Assembly: GCA_900544875.1 (NCBI GenBank)
Contig: UQWS01000013.1
Location: 1-58,708, forward strand
Direction of reading: 5' to 3'
Source of the DNA: an uncultured Collinsella sp.
GTDB lineage: Bacteria; Actinomycetota; Coriobacteriia; Coriobacteriales; Coriobacteriaceae
DNA length: 58,708 nt
Positions 39,247 through 47,848 of the stretch are shown one piece after another. A program made the translations under genes and the position numbers. The number at the start of each line of letters is the position of its first letter. Position 1 is the first letter of the stretch. The notes beneath the pieces were generated by a model. That model was given only the letters and a program-made list of their open reading frames with translations, did no database searches and was not told where the DNA came from.

Positions 39247-40326
39247 CTACTCCCCGTGATGGTGGCCGCAGCAGCACTCATGGCCGTCGTCATGGCCGTG
39301 GCCGCCGCAGCACTCGTGGTCCTCGCCGTGATGGTGACCGCAACCGCACTCATGGTCGTCGCCGTGCTCGCCGCAACCGCAGCCGTCCTCGTGAGCGCCA
39401 TGCTCCTCGGGACGATACTGCGACCAGTCCAGACCGGCGGCGATAGCGTCGGCCTCCTCCTTGTAGAGGACCGTGATGGCCTGGGTGCCCAGCTTGGCGC
39501 CACCGATGGCGTCGAGCATGTCGTAGAGCGTAAAGGCGACGTCGGCGCCGGGCAGCGCGAGCTCGCGGTCATCGGCGTAGGCGAGCGCCAGGCGCAGGTC
39601 CTTGATGAAGTGCTCGACCATAAAGCCGGGCTTGTAGTCGCCGTCGAGCGCCTTGGGCGCCAGGCTCTCCATGGCGCCGGACTTACCGGTGCCGCCCAGG
39701 ATCATCTGGCGGGTCTTCTCCAGGTCAAGGCCGCTCAGCTCGGCAAACGCCATGGCGTCTGCCATGCCGACCATGCAGGCGCCCAGCGACACCTGGTTGG
39801 CGAGCTTGGCAGCCTGGCCCTTGCCGGCGCCATCGAAGCAGCAGATGTTGGCCGCAAAGGTGGCAAGGATGTCGCGGACCGGCGCGATGTCGTTCTCGGT
39901 GGCGCCCACGATAGCCGTAAGCGTGCCGGCGATAGCACCCGACTCGCCGCCGGTGACGGGGCAGTCAAACGCCATGCGACCGGAAACCTGGGCGGCCTCG
40001 GCAATGTCGCGCGCCAGCTCGGGCGAGCTCGTGGTGAGGTCGATCAGGACCGCGCCGGGCTTAGTGCACGAGAGCAGGCCGTCGCCCGCCAGGTAGAGCT
40101 CCTCGACCTCGGAGGGATAGCCCACCATGGTAAAGACGACATCGGCGTTAGCCACGGCATCGGCCGGCGTATCGGCCCAAGCGGCACCGCGCTCGATAAG
40201 CGCGGCAGCCTTGGACTTGGTGCGGTTGTTGACCGTGACGGGATAGCCAGCATCCAGGATGTGACCGGCGATGGGGGCACCCATGATTCCGGTGCCGATA
40301 AATGCGACGGAGAGCTTGTTTGCCAT
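39247..40326 (-). CDS. Beta-hydroxyacid dehydrogenase (GarR-like) with His/Cys-rich tail
   Basis: A 359-residue protein. Residues 1-300 are a standard NAD(P)-dependent 3-hydroxyacid dehydrogenase such as tartronate semialdehyde reductase. It has the Rossmann loop FIGTGIMGAPIA, the substrate motif DCPVTGGESGA, and the catalytic Lys in GKGQAAKLANQ. The last 53 residues (307-359) are unusual: 14 His and 9 Cys in repeats such as HECGCGHHHGE and HECCCGHHHGE, resembling nickel- or zinc-binding tails. Homologues normally end near residue 300. Start ATG 40326 has AAAGG. Confidence 0.88.
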   Translation of the reverse strand: MANKLSVAFIGTGIMGAPIAGHILDAGYPVTVNNRTKSKAAALIERGAAWADTPADAVANADVVFTMVGYPSEVEELYLAGDGLLSCTKPGAVLIDLTTSSPELARDIAEAAQVSGRMAFDCPVTGGESGAIAGTLTAIVGATENDIAPVRDILATFAANICCFDGAGKGQAAKLANQVSLGACMVGMADAMAFAELSGLDLEKTRQMILGGTGKSGAMESLAPKALDGDYKPGFMVEHFIKDLRLALAYADDRELALPGADVAFTLYDMLDAIGGAKLGTQAITVLYKEEADAIAAGLDWSQYRPEEHGAHEDGCGCGEHGDDHECGCGHHHGEDHECCGGHGHDDGHECCCGHHHGE

Positions 40327-40424
40327 GAAACCTTTCCTTTTGGGTTGGGTGTTGTTACCAGGTTGAATACTCGATGCCAGCGTTTGGGCAGTGAGCTGGG
40401 ATCGATTACGGCCGCGTTACTTGC

Positions 40425-41378
40425 CTACTGACCGCGCACGCGACGGGCGATGCGGTCGGAAAGCGACGCCTTGTCGGCGCGGTTCTTACCCCAAAACGCG
40501 CAGGCCACCATGCCGGGGCCCACGTGCGAGCCAATGGTGGGACCCACGGAGCTGCGAATGATCGTGACGTCGGCGCAGCCCTCCTCCTTGCGGATGGCGG
40601 CTTCGAGCCAGTCGCCGTCCTTTTCGGCATCGGCCGTCATGATGGCGATGGGCATGGTGCGGTCGGGCACGTAGTTCTCGCGGAACGACTTGAGGATGGA
40701 CTTGAGCGCCTTCTTGCGGCCGCGGTTGACGCCGATCAGCGACAGCGAGCCGGCCAGGTCGTAGGAGAGCTCGGGCTTGACATCGAGCTTTGCCGTGAGC
40801 TGAGCCGCCGCGGGCGGAATGCGGCCGCCGGCAGCCAGTGCGTCGAAGCTCTCGAGCGTAAAGTAGCCGTGGACGTAGGTCTTTGCCTCGTTTGCCCAAT
40901 CGACCAGCTGCTTGGCGGTCAGTCCCGCCGAACGCTGGCGCACGGCCTCGAGCGCCAAGAGCGCGCCGGTCGCACAGGGCAGAGCGTTGTCGACCACGTA
41001 GAGCTCAAAGTTGGGATACTCGGCGCGCACGGCATCTGCCGCCTGGCACGCGGAGTTGTAGCTCGACGACAGCGCCGAGGTAAAGCACAGGTAGACCGTG
41101 GGCGTGCCCTCTTTGGCGCACTCGGTAAAGAACTCGATATAGCGACCGAGCGACACAGCCGAGGTGGACACGCGGGCACCGGCGCGCATGCGGTCGTAAA
41201 ACTCCTTGGGCGTGATGCTCGACCAGATATCGTCCGTGCGTTCCTCGCCATCGATGATAAAGGGGAAGCCCAAGATATCGACATCGAGGTTCGCGGCGAC
41301 CTCGGGGCTAAAGTCGCAGCAGGTATCGACGACGATGCGGCAACGGTCAGAATGGCCGGCGGATGCAGCCTTGTCCAT
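40425..41378 (-). CDS. DegV-family fatty-acid-binding protein
   Basis: A 317-residue DegV protein, which binds a fatty acid and in Gram-positives can deliver fatty acids to FakA kinase. Features: N-terminal RIVVDTCCDFSPEV, the fatty-acid headgroup loop SGARVSTSAVS-like segment (AGARVSTSAVSLGRY), SALSSSYNSA, LAAGGRIP, and a GSHVGPGMVACAF near the C-terminus. ATG 41378 has AAGGAG eight bases upstream. No FakA gene is in the window. Confidence 0.9.
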   Translation of the reverse strand: MDKAASAGHSDRCRIVVDTCCDFSPEVAANLDVDILGFPFIIDGEERTDDIWSSITPKEFYDRMRAGARVSTSAVSLGRYIEFFTECAKEGTPTVYLCFTSALSSSYNSACQAADAVRAEYPNFELYVVDNALPCATGALLALEAVRQRSAGLTAKQLVDWANEAKTYVHGYFTLESFDALAAGGRIPPAAAQLTAKLDVKPELSYDLAGSLSLIGVNRGRKKALKSILKSFRENYVPDRTMPIAIMTADAEKDGDWLEAAIRKEEGCADVTIIRSSVGPTIGSHVGPGMVACAFWGKNRADKASLSDRIARRVRGQ

Positions 41379-41396
41379 CAAAGCGACTCCTTACGT

Positions 41397-41430
41397 AAAA
41401 AAGGCGGCCATCCGCATGGGATGGCCGCCA
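41397..41430 (-). terminator. Intrinsic terminator of hpf
   Basis: On the minus strand GGCGGCCATCC pairs with GGATGGCCGCC and is followed by TTTTTT. The DegV ribosome-binding site begins immediately after it. Confidence 0.85.
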
Positions 41431-41458
41431 GCCGTTAACTCATGCAAGTTAACGTATT

Positions 41459-42043
41459 TTACTCGTCAAGTGTTTCGATGCGGGGCTTGATGATGCCATA
41501 TCCACCATTCTTACGGTGATACACCACATTAATGAGGCCAGTCGTCGCGTTCTCGAACACGTAGAAGTCGTGGCCGAGCAGATCGGTCTGCACCAGCGCC
41601 TGCTCCTCAGTCATCGGGGTGACATCGATGACCTTCTCGCGGACGAGCAGGTCGTCCTCCTCCTCGGGCAGCAGCAGGTCGGCCAGATCGTCAACGCGCT
41701 CGACCGGCGCAACATCCGCGGCGCTGGCACCGCCCTGGCGGTTGTCCACGACCTTGGTCTTGAACTTGCGCAGCTGGCGGGTGACCTTATCGGCGGAGAG
41801 GTCGATGGCAGCGTACATATCTGCACCGTGCTCGGCAACGCGAATCACCGAACCGCGGGCACGAACCGTAACCTCGACGATTGCCGGGTTGGGGTTCGAG
41901 GGGTTCTTCTCATAGCGAAGCACGACGTCGACTGTCATGGGCTCGATATCGAAAACCTTGAGCGCCTCGCCGATCTTCTCATCCACATGCGCACGCAGAG
42001 CATCGGTCACCGTCGTCTTGCGTCCAGAAACCTTGATATCCAT
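41459..42043 (-). CDS. hpf: Ribosome hibernation-promoting factor, long form
   Basis: A 194-residue long HPF that binds the 30S subunit and dimerises 70S ribosomes into inactive 100S particles in stationary phase. The N-terminal S30AE domain (MDIKVSGRKTTVTDALRAHV, about 1-100) is joined by an acidic linker to the C-terminal dimerisation domain (MTEEQALVQTDLLGHDFYVFENATTG...NVVYHRKNGGYGIIKP). ATG 42043 gives a standard N-terminus. It is transcribed alone. Confidence 0.93.
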   Translation of the reverse strand: MDIKVSGRKTTVTDALRAHVDEKIGEALKVFDIEPMTVDVVLRYEKNPSNPNPAIVEVTVRARGSVIRVAEHGADMYAAIDLSADKVTRQLRKFKTKVVDNRQGGASAADVAPVERVDDLADLLLPEEEDDLLVREKVIDVTPMTEEQALVQTDLLGHDFYVFENATTGLINVVYHRKNGGYGIIKPRIETLDE

Positions 42044-42260
42044 ACGTGGCTCCAATCTGCCTCGGGGACTTACTGTACTGGCTATGTACCCATTGCCATG
42101 CATTTAATCACGCGGATTCCTAAAGACCCGAATAACGATTGCTTGATACCGCATACCGAAGTCTCGCACTTTTCCGTGGCAAAGTGCGCTATAGGAGGGA
42201 GCCGGCGGCTTTGGTTTTGCACCGAAAAAATGTCTTTGACCTGCTGGTTTTATAGGGATG

Positions 42261-42294
42261 AAAAAGCCGGGCTCCCCTATTGGGGAAGCCCGGC
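42261..42294 (-). terminator. Intrinsic terminator of the binding-lipoprotein gene
   Basis: GCCGGGCTTCCCC pairs with GGGGAGCCCGGC around a short loop, followed on the minus strand by TTTTTC. Confidence 0.85.
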
Positions 42295-42360
42295 GGTGCG
42301 TGTTGAAACCGTGAAGAGGTGTCCTTTCCAACGTATAGGAGACACCACCCCTAGCAATAA

Positions 42361-43386
42361 CTAGCTATTGAGTTTGTTAATGTCGTCGTCGGTGATGGTG
42401 CCTTCCTGGCTGGACGATTTGTCCTCGGAGGATGCGGTCTCATTGTTGGAATCGGAGGACTCGCTGCCGGAGGACGTGGTCTCACTGGACTCAGAGTCGC
42501 CCGGCTGCACGTTAGCGCCCGAAACCGTCTTAGTGGTGAGGTCGTAGGGAATCTGGCCGTACCAGACGCAGTGAACCGCCTCGAGCGTACCGTCGACCGT
42601 GATGCCGTCGAGGGCATCGCTCACGGCACGGCACAGTTCGTCATTGGACGAGAGGCCCGCAACACCAAGCGTCGAGGGCGCCTCGAGCGCACCGACATAG
42701 GAGACCTCGCTCATCAGGCGTGCAAGATAGCCGCCGGCTGTGGAGTCGCAGATCACATAGTCGACCTCGCCGGACTCGAGCGCCTCAAAGCACTCGTTGA
42801 TGTTGGAGTAGGTCTTTTGGTTGGCGGTGATGCTCTGCTTAGCAAGCGCCTCCTGCGAGGCCGAGGACATCTGGACACCCAGAGTAGATGTGTTAAGGGT
42901 ATCGGTGGAAACGTTTAGCGACCCACCATCGCTGGTTCTACCGAACACGGAAGCGGCATCGTACAGGCAGGTGCCGAGCGAGCTAACGTCCCCGTCCGTG
43001 GAGTTGATCTCGCCGATAAAGATATCAGCCTTTTTGTCGCCGAGCGCGGAACCTGCCGAGGACGCATCGACAAAGGCGACCTTAAGGCCCATGCGGCTTG
43101 CGAGGGCGCGGGCGGCGTCGACCGCATACCCCGTGAGCTCGCCGTCGGTGCCCTGCATGGCCTGCGGCGCATCGGAAGTATCGAGGGCGACCGTCAGGGT
43201 ACCGGGGGTGACCAGGGCATCATCCGACACCGTGGGCGTGACGGTCTCGTACTCGATCTGGTCGATCGTGGGAGTCGTGAACGTAGACAGCGGGTTGAAC
43301 GCGCATCCGCTCAGACCCAAAACGGCGATGACCGCTGCGGTCCCAGCACCTAACCGAGCCGCGTGCATCAAGCTGCCCCTCACCAT
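42361..43386 (-). CDS. Extracellular solute-binding lipoprotein (family 3, amino-acid type)
   Basis: A 341-residue protein with a lipoprotein signal peptide ending in the lipobox LGLSGC near residue 28. The type 3 periplasmic-binding fold follows (LTVALDTSDAPQAMQGTDGELTGYAVDAARALASRMGL...). The C-terminal 50 residues are a Ser/Glu/Asp-rich low-complexity tail. No ABC permease or ATPase is adjacent. I give ATG 43386 (MVRGSLMHAARLG); ATG 43368 also has a good ribosome-binding site (AGGGG plus 7). Ligand unknown. Confidence 0.85.
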   Translation of the reverse strand: MVRGSLMHAARLGAGTAAVIAVLGLSGCAFNPLSTFTTPTIDQIEYETVTPTVSDDALVTPGTLTVALDTSDAPQAMQGTDGELTGYAVDAARALASRMGLKVAFVDASSAGSALGDKKADIFIGEINSTDGDVSSLGTCLYDAASVFGRTSDGGSLNVSTDTLNTSTLGVQMSSASQEALAKQSITANQKTYSNINECFEALESGEVDYVICDSTAGGYLARLMSEVSYVGALEAPSTLGVAGLSSNDELCRAVSDALDGITVDGTLEAVHCVWYGQIPYDLTTKTVSGANVQPGDSESSETTSSGSESSDSNNETASSEDKSSSQEGTITDDDINKLNS

Positions 43387-43717
43387 GTCCACTACCCTGC
43401 CTTCTGTGTCGTATACGATCCGTGCGATGCGCGGAATATCAGATTGTTCCCACCAGCTGACCTGGTATTTGACCCCACACTTGCGCACCGGGGTGTTTGC
43501 TCGGGAGGCCGCAGCCACCTTCACGACTGGCCCGCTCGCCCGCGAGGCGGTATTGCCCCAAAGAAAGTAGAACGGACGGTGCGGCTTACATCTAGGACGC
43601 GCCATGATCGCGCCGCGCGCACGCGGTCGCTTACGTGGATCCCTTTGACCGCGTCTGTCTTGGACTAGGACGGGCATTTCGTCCGTCCGCAACCACAGCC
43701 TGGTAGGAACGTAGCGC
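43387..43717 (-). other. Long 5' leader of the binding-lipoprotein gene
   Basis: A promoter at 43718-43746 predicts a leader of about 325 nt. It contains hairpins such as GGACGGACGAAATGCCCGTCC (about 43666-43686 region) and ACGCGGTC pairing with GACCGCGT (about 43620-43655). It is also open in frame with the lipoprotein (from an ATG at 43605 without ribosome-binding site). It could be a regulatory leader or an unrecognised coding extension. Confidence 0.45.
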
Positions 43718-43746
43718 ATTATAGCTAAGTTCAAGCTAAAGTTTAA
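43718..43746 (-). promoter_or_regulatory. Promoter, minus strand
   Basis: On the minus strand TTAAAC (-35, 43741-43746) and TATAAT (-10, 43718-43723) are separated by exactly 17 bases. Confidence 0.65.
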
Positions 43747-43867
43747 GGTTAGGGGCGTCATTCGCATCGCGAGTACAGATTTCGCAGGTCGAAGCGGGCC
43801 GCACGCGCCATGATTGAGCCCGTCGCTCCCCTACGGAGAGCCCCAACACGCCCGTATTGGGGCGCGT

Positions 43868-44082
43868 GGCCAAAAAATTGCAAATATGAGTACTGTTACC
43901 AAATCAGTGGCAGGAATTTTTTGTTCTGCAAACAGTTTTCACGCTCTATAACGTCAGATTGATGCCAGGATATTCCACGTTTGTTTAATATCTTTCTAAT
44001 TAACGCCATCTTCCAGCCCCAAAATCCCTGATTTTGCTGTTACTGAATTTGTAACAGTACTCATATTTGCTATATTTTGGCC
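43868..44082. repeat. MITE-like element with 41-bp terminal inverted repeats
   Basis: The ends 43868-43908 and 44042-44082 are inverted copies with about five mismatches; the shared core is GCAAATATGAGTACTGTTAC. The 215-bp element is much more AT-rich than its surroundings and encodes nothing obvious. No target-site duplication is evident. It lies directly downstream of the stop of the 44118-45227 gene. Confidence 0.75.
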
Positions 44083-44117
44083 AGAGCATATATCCAACCC
44101 CCTATTTCAGAGCATTG

Positions 44118-45227
44118 TTAGGCAGGTTTAAGCCCAAAACACGCCCTAAGCGTGTTAAATAACGCCTCTTGTTTCCTTCTGCGAGCGTCAACACGGTTGC
44201 GATATCGCTTACCCATACGCTGGTGAATACGCCATGCGAGCGCTTCCATCGCTTCCATGTCGCAGAGCATTTCGTTGTTGACCGTCGCGACCTCGATTCC
44301 CATAGTAATCAAGCCCGTGTTGCGTTTTTCATCATGGATACGTCCCTTCCGGGAGGAATGGCCCAGCTCACCGTTGTATTCAAGGTCAAACCGGGCTGTT
44401 TCCTGATACGCATCGCAAATTGCATGCGGCATCCCTGAGATTGCCTGCGCGCGGTCATCGAACTCGATCTTGTAGTCGGTCTTAAAAGGACCGCAGGCAA
44501 ATCCGCCATAGGAAAACGGAAGCGAAAACAGAGCGAGCATGATGCACTCCATGGGCGAGCGCAGGTTTTCTGACAGGTAGGGACACAGGCGCAGCAGCTG
44601 TTTGGCCACATTCCCCTTGCATGCCGCAAGGTAATCTGCCAGGCGATCGGGCGTCAGCACCGGCTCGACTTCAAAGTAGCCCACGTCTGCCGGTTGATCC
44701 TTGTCCTTTGCAAGTCTATTCACAACAGGTGAGCTGTAGGGAGGCAGATACTTCCCGCGATCGCTCAGTGAAATCTTGGAACATAGTTCCTGGGCCAGGG
44801 CAAACGCCTGGATACAGCCGACCTCGCGGGCGACGGCAACACAAAGGGCCTCGGGAGATAGGCTGTACACCCCCGGTTCTACCTCTAGAATCGAGCCGGC
44901 AGGCAACCCGGAACACACGGACCAGCCCACGCCAGGCATGCGGCGGCGCTGCGCCGCAGATCCCACCAGCAAGCACAGATCTTCTTGCACCTCGCCGCTT
45001 TTGGCTCCAATTCGCACCAAGTCGGGAAGATAGATGTCCTCGGTCGAGGGCGACGACGCGCGCAGCACGCGGCGCTCCTCCTCGGGCTCAAGGTCCTTCC
45101 AGCCGATGTAGCCCATCTGCCGGCGCTCGGCTCGAATCATGCGCAACGCCGAGGCGCCCGTCAGGATCACGGAAGCCGCTAGCTGCTCGCTTGTAGGCTT
45201 GCCACGCTGCCCGATCTTTATTGCCAT
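44118..45227 (-). CDS. Protein with Vsr/DUF559-like nuclease-fold C-terminus
   Basis: A 369-residue protein I do not recognise as a whole. Its C-terminal third has a PD-(D/E)XK-like pattern: RFDLEYNGELGHSS, then DEKRNTGLITMGIEVATV (about residues 279-315). This matches the spacing of Vsr/DUF559 endonuclease-like domains (D, E, H, DxxR, LxxxGxxV). The N-terminal part may be helical and regulatory, as in AbiEi-type antitoxins. ATG 45227 has AGGGG eight bases upstream; the gene starts 12 bp after the comF stop region and is probably co-transcribed with it. Confidence 0.65.
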   Translation of the reverse strand: MAIKIGQRGKPTSEQLAASVILTGASALRMIRAERRQMGYIGWKDLEPEEERRVLRASSPSTEDIYLPDLVRIGAKSGEVQEDLCLLVGSAAQRRRMPGVGWSVCSGLPAGSILEVEPGVYSLSPEALCVAVAREVGCIQAFALAQELCSKISLSDRGKYLPPYSSPVVNRLAKDKDQPADVGYFEVEPVLTPDRLADYLAACKGNVAKQLLRLCPYLSENLRSPMECIMLALFSLPFSYGGFACGPFKTDYKIEFDDRAQAISGMPHAICDAYQETARFDLEYNGELGHSSRKGRIHDEKRNTGLITMGIEVATVNNEMLCDMEAMEALAWRIHQRMGKRYRNRVDARRRKQEALFNTLRACFGLKPA

Positions 45228-45238
45228 CTGAATAACCC

Positions 45239-46045
45239 CTACCAAACGCGTGCGAGAGCGAGGCCATCAACGGCCGCGGCACCGGCGCGCTTGAGTTCCG
45301 CCGAAGCCGCTGCCATCGTCGCACCCGTGGTGATAACGTCGTCGATGAGCAGCAGGCGGCGGCCCCGCACGTCCTCAACGGTCTCGTACATGCCCCGGGC
45401 ACGTTCCCGGCGCTCGACGCGACCGAGCTCGCGCTGGTCACCGTGGCCGTATTTGACGAGGGCGTCGAGCAGCGGAACACCCGACAGCTCGCAAAATGGG
45501 CGCGCGATGGCTTCCATATGATCGAAGCCGCGTCGCCGAAACGCCGCCGCCGTCGCAGGCACAAACACCACGGCATCGGCGCCGGACAACACACCGCCGT
45601 AGCGTTCGGGCGCCGCGACCTGGGCATGTAAGGCGGTGTCGTATAGCAGCTCTGCCAGGTACGGCGCCAGGCGTCGCTCGCCCGCGTCTTTGTACGCTTT
45701 AATGATCCGCGGCAGCGGATGCGTGTAAATGGCACATGCCAGGCACCGGTCGAGTGCTTCGGCCATTGCCGAGGACGTACCCTCGACCGAGCACTCGGTG
45801 CACAGCAAGTCTCCAAACGGGGCGCCGCATCAAGTGCAGCTATGCCGCGGGTCGATGAGCGCAAGCGCCGCCAAGCAGTCTTGGCAAATAAGCGCGCCGG
45901 AGCGCTCGCAGCCGGCGCATCGCGTGGGCGACAACGCCTCAAGCGCCTCGTGCGCCGCCCGCTCGGCAAACGGTAGCAATTCGTCCGCAAACGGTAGGAT
46001 GCCGGCACCTTGCAGGCATCCCAACACATTCAAATGTCTCTTCAC
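45239..46045 (-). pseudogene. comF: ComF-family phosphoribosyltransferase interrupted by in-frame TGA
   Basis: The frame encodes an N-terminal zinc-ribbon region (CAGCERSGALICQDC ... RHSCT), then TGA at 45830-45832, then continues in the same frame as CGAPFGDLLCTECS and a full phosphoribosyltransferase domain (LLLIDDVITTGAT, the PRPP loop). ComF is used in DNA uptake. The stop falls between the two Cys of the second CxxC pair, consistent with a CGA-to-TGA type change. The start is GTG 46045 with GGGAGGG. Downstream re-initiation at a TTG (45808) would give 189 residues without zinc site. A nonsense mutation is the simplest explanation. Confidence 0.8.
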
Positions 46046-46048
46046 GAC

Positions 46049-46084
46049 ACAACCCTCCCTACGCTCGGTCGCAGGGAGGGTTGT
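46049..46084 (-). promoter_or_regulatory. Hairpin sequestering the comF ribosome-binding site
   Basis: ACAACCCTCCCT and AGGGAGGGTTGT form a perfect 12-bp stem with a 12-base loop. On the minus strand the 3' arm contains the only ribosome-binding site (AGGGAGG) before the GTG start. No T-tract follows, so it is not an ordinary terminator for ricT, though it may act as one weakly. Confidence 0.65.
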
Positions 46085-46147
46085 TGATTCAGCGCTATGG
46101 TACCCCGACGCGCTTGAGGTCAGGCAGGTTAAATCCGTTTGCGGGCG

Positions 46148-47848
46148 CTATTCGCCGGTGGGCGGTTGCGGTGCGGACGAGTTTTGGGTCGAGCCCTCGC
46201 CGCCATCTTGACGCGGCTTGCGGGAGCGACGACGGCGACGGCGCTTTTGACCCTGGTCGGCCGAACCCTCGCCACCGCGATCATCGCGCGACTCGCGTTC
46301 GTCGCGAGCAGCACCGCGCGCGGCCTTGGCAGCCGCCCCTCCGCCATCTCCAGGGCGACGACGTGTGACCTTGACCTCGCCATCCGAGACCTGATCGGCC
46401 ACGGAGGGCACCGAGGGCTTTTGCTGCGTGCCCGAGGAATGGCGGCGACGCGGGCGCGGGGCGCGCTCGTCATCGTTGCGCTGCTTGCTACCCTTGTCGG
46501 CAGGCGTATCGGAGCCCGAACCACCCTTGGGGGCGGCACCGGCTTCGCGAGCGGCTGCGGCGCGGAAGGCGTCCTCGCGCTCCTCGCTCGACAAATGGCG
46601 GCGGCGACGGCGTGTGGGATTCATGCCACCGCCGCGGTTTTGCTGCTGAGGCTGCTGAGCCTCGCGCTCGCGGGGGGAATTCTTGCCTGCGGGAGCGGCC
46701 TCGCCGGCATCGCCCGAACCCGAGCGCTTGCGGCGGCGACGTCCACCGGCAGCCTCCTCAGCCTCGGGTGCCTCGGCCTTGCCGCGACCCTTACCGCGGC
46801 CGCGACCCTCGCCCTGGCTCTGACCGGCACGGGTGTCGGCGTCCGCATCGCGACGGCGGCGCTTGGGCATCGTCGTCCCCGCCAGACGGTCGGCGCTCGA
46901 CAGGCCATCGCCCACGTCGACGCCGTTCTCGCGGTCGAGCTCCATAAGCGCCAGGCGCATCTCGGGCGACTCGATACGCTCGAGCACATCGCGCGTCACG
47001 CAGTCGGGGCGGCAGTTGCAGCCCTGCTCGGCGGCCTTCTTTTTGCAGCCCTCAGAGCAGGTCATGTCGGCCAGGTTGACCTTAAAGACTTTGCCGTTCT
47101 CCAGGCGCAACACCAGCTGCTCACGCGGGGTGTCATATTCCTGGATGCGCGCCTTGCCAAGCGGCGTATCGATCAGCGTCTTCTTTTTGGGCGCGCGGCT
47201 CTTAAAGTCCTTGTACGCCTCGAACTCGTAGCGCAGGCAGCACATCAGGCGACCGCAGACGCCGCTAATCTTGGACGAGTTGAGCGGCAGATCCTGCTCT
47301 TTTGCCATGCGGATCGAAACCGGCTCAAACTGTCCGCCAAAGCGCGTGCAGCAGAGCTCCTGGCCGCACTGGGCATAGCCGCCCACCAGGCGGGTCTCGT
47401 CGCGCACGCCAATCTGGCGCATGTCGACGCGAATGTGCAGCGTCGAGGACAGGTCTTTGACGAGCTGACGGAAATCGACGCGCTCCTCGGCGGCAAAGTA
47501 GAACACGGCCTTCTCGCCGCCAAACAGGTACTCGACACCGACCGGCTTCATCTCGAGGTCGAGCTCCTTGACCAGGCGGCGGAAGTCGACCATGGCCTCG
47601 TCGCCCTGGATGGCCAGGTCGTCGGCAAGCTGCAGGTCGATGTCGCTCGCCACACGCAGCACGGGCTTGAGCGGCTGACCGATCTCGTCTTGCGGCACCT
47701 CGAAGGGATCGGCCGTGACCAGGCCGATCTCGGTTCCGCGCTCGGTAGAACAAATGGCATAATCGGCCTCGAGGATATCCAGATCCTGTGGGTCGAACCA
47801 CAGGTCGCGCGAGGCGTAGGTAAACTTAACGGGTACGACTAACGGCAT
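46148..47848 (-). CDS. ricT: PSP1-domain protein (RicT/YaaT-like) with long basic tail
   Basis: A 566-residue protein. Residues 1 to about 290 are the PSP1/YaaT domain with the Cys-rich iron-sulfur ligand segments CGQELCCTRFGG and CGRLMCCLRYEFE, as in B. subtilis RicT. RicT is part of a complex affecting RNase Y-dependent mRNA processing and competence/sporulation. From about 320 on, the chain is an Arg/Gly/Ala/Asp-rich disordered tail (e.g. GRGRGKGRGK), possibly RNA-binding. Its start overlaps the holB stop by 10 bp. The tmk-holB-ricT order is conserved in many Gram-positives. Confidence 0.9.
   Translation of the reverse strand: MPLVVPVKFTYASRDLWFDPQDLDILEADYAICSTERGTEIGLVTADPFEVPQDEIGQPLKPVLRVASDIDLQLADDLAIQGDEAMVDFRRLVKELDLEMKPVGVEYLFGGEKAVFYFAAEERVDFRQLVKDLSSTLHIRVDMRQIGVRDETRLVGGYAQCGQELCCTRFGGQFEPVSIRMAKEQDLPLNSSKISGVCGRLMCCLRYEFEAYKDFKSRAPKKKTLIDTPLGKARIQEYDTPREQLVLRLENGKVFKVNLADMTCSEGCKKKAAEQGCNCRPDCVTRDVLERIESPEMRLALMELDRENGVDVGDGLSSADRLAGTTMPKRRRRDADADTRAGQSQGEGRGRGKGRGKAEAPEAEEAAGGRRRRKRSGSGDAGEAAPAGKNSPREREAQQPQQQNRGGGMNPTRRRRRHLSSEEREDAFRAAAAREAGAAPKGGSGSDTPADKGSKQRNDDERAPRPRRRHSSGTQQKPSVPSVADQVSDGEVKVTRRRPGDGGGAAAKAARGAARDERESRDDRGGEGSADQGQKRRRRRRSRKPRQDGGEGSTQNSSAPQPPTGE

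Noticed and set aside
45830..45832. Selenocysteine codon in comF
   Set aside because: No convincing SECIS hairpin follows the TGA and the position is not a catalytic residue; a nonsense mutation is simpler.
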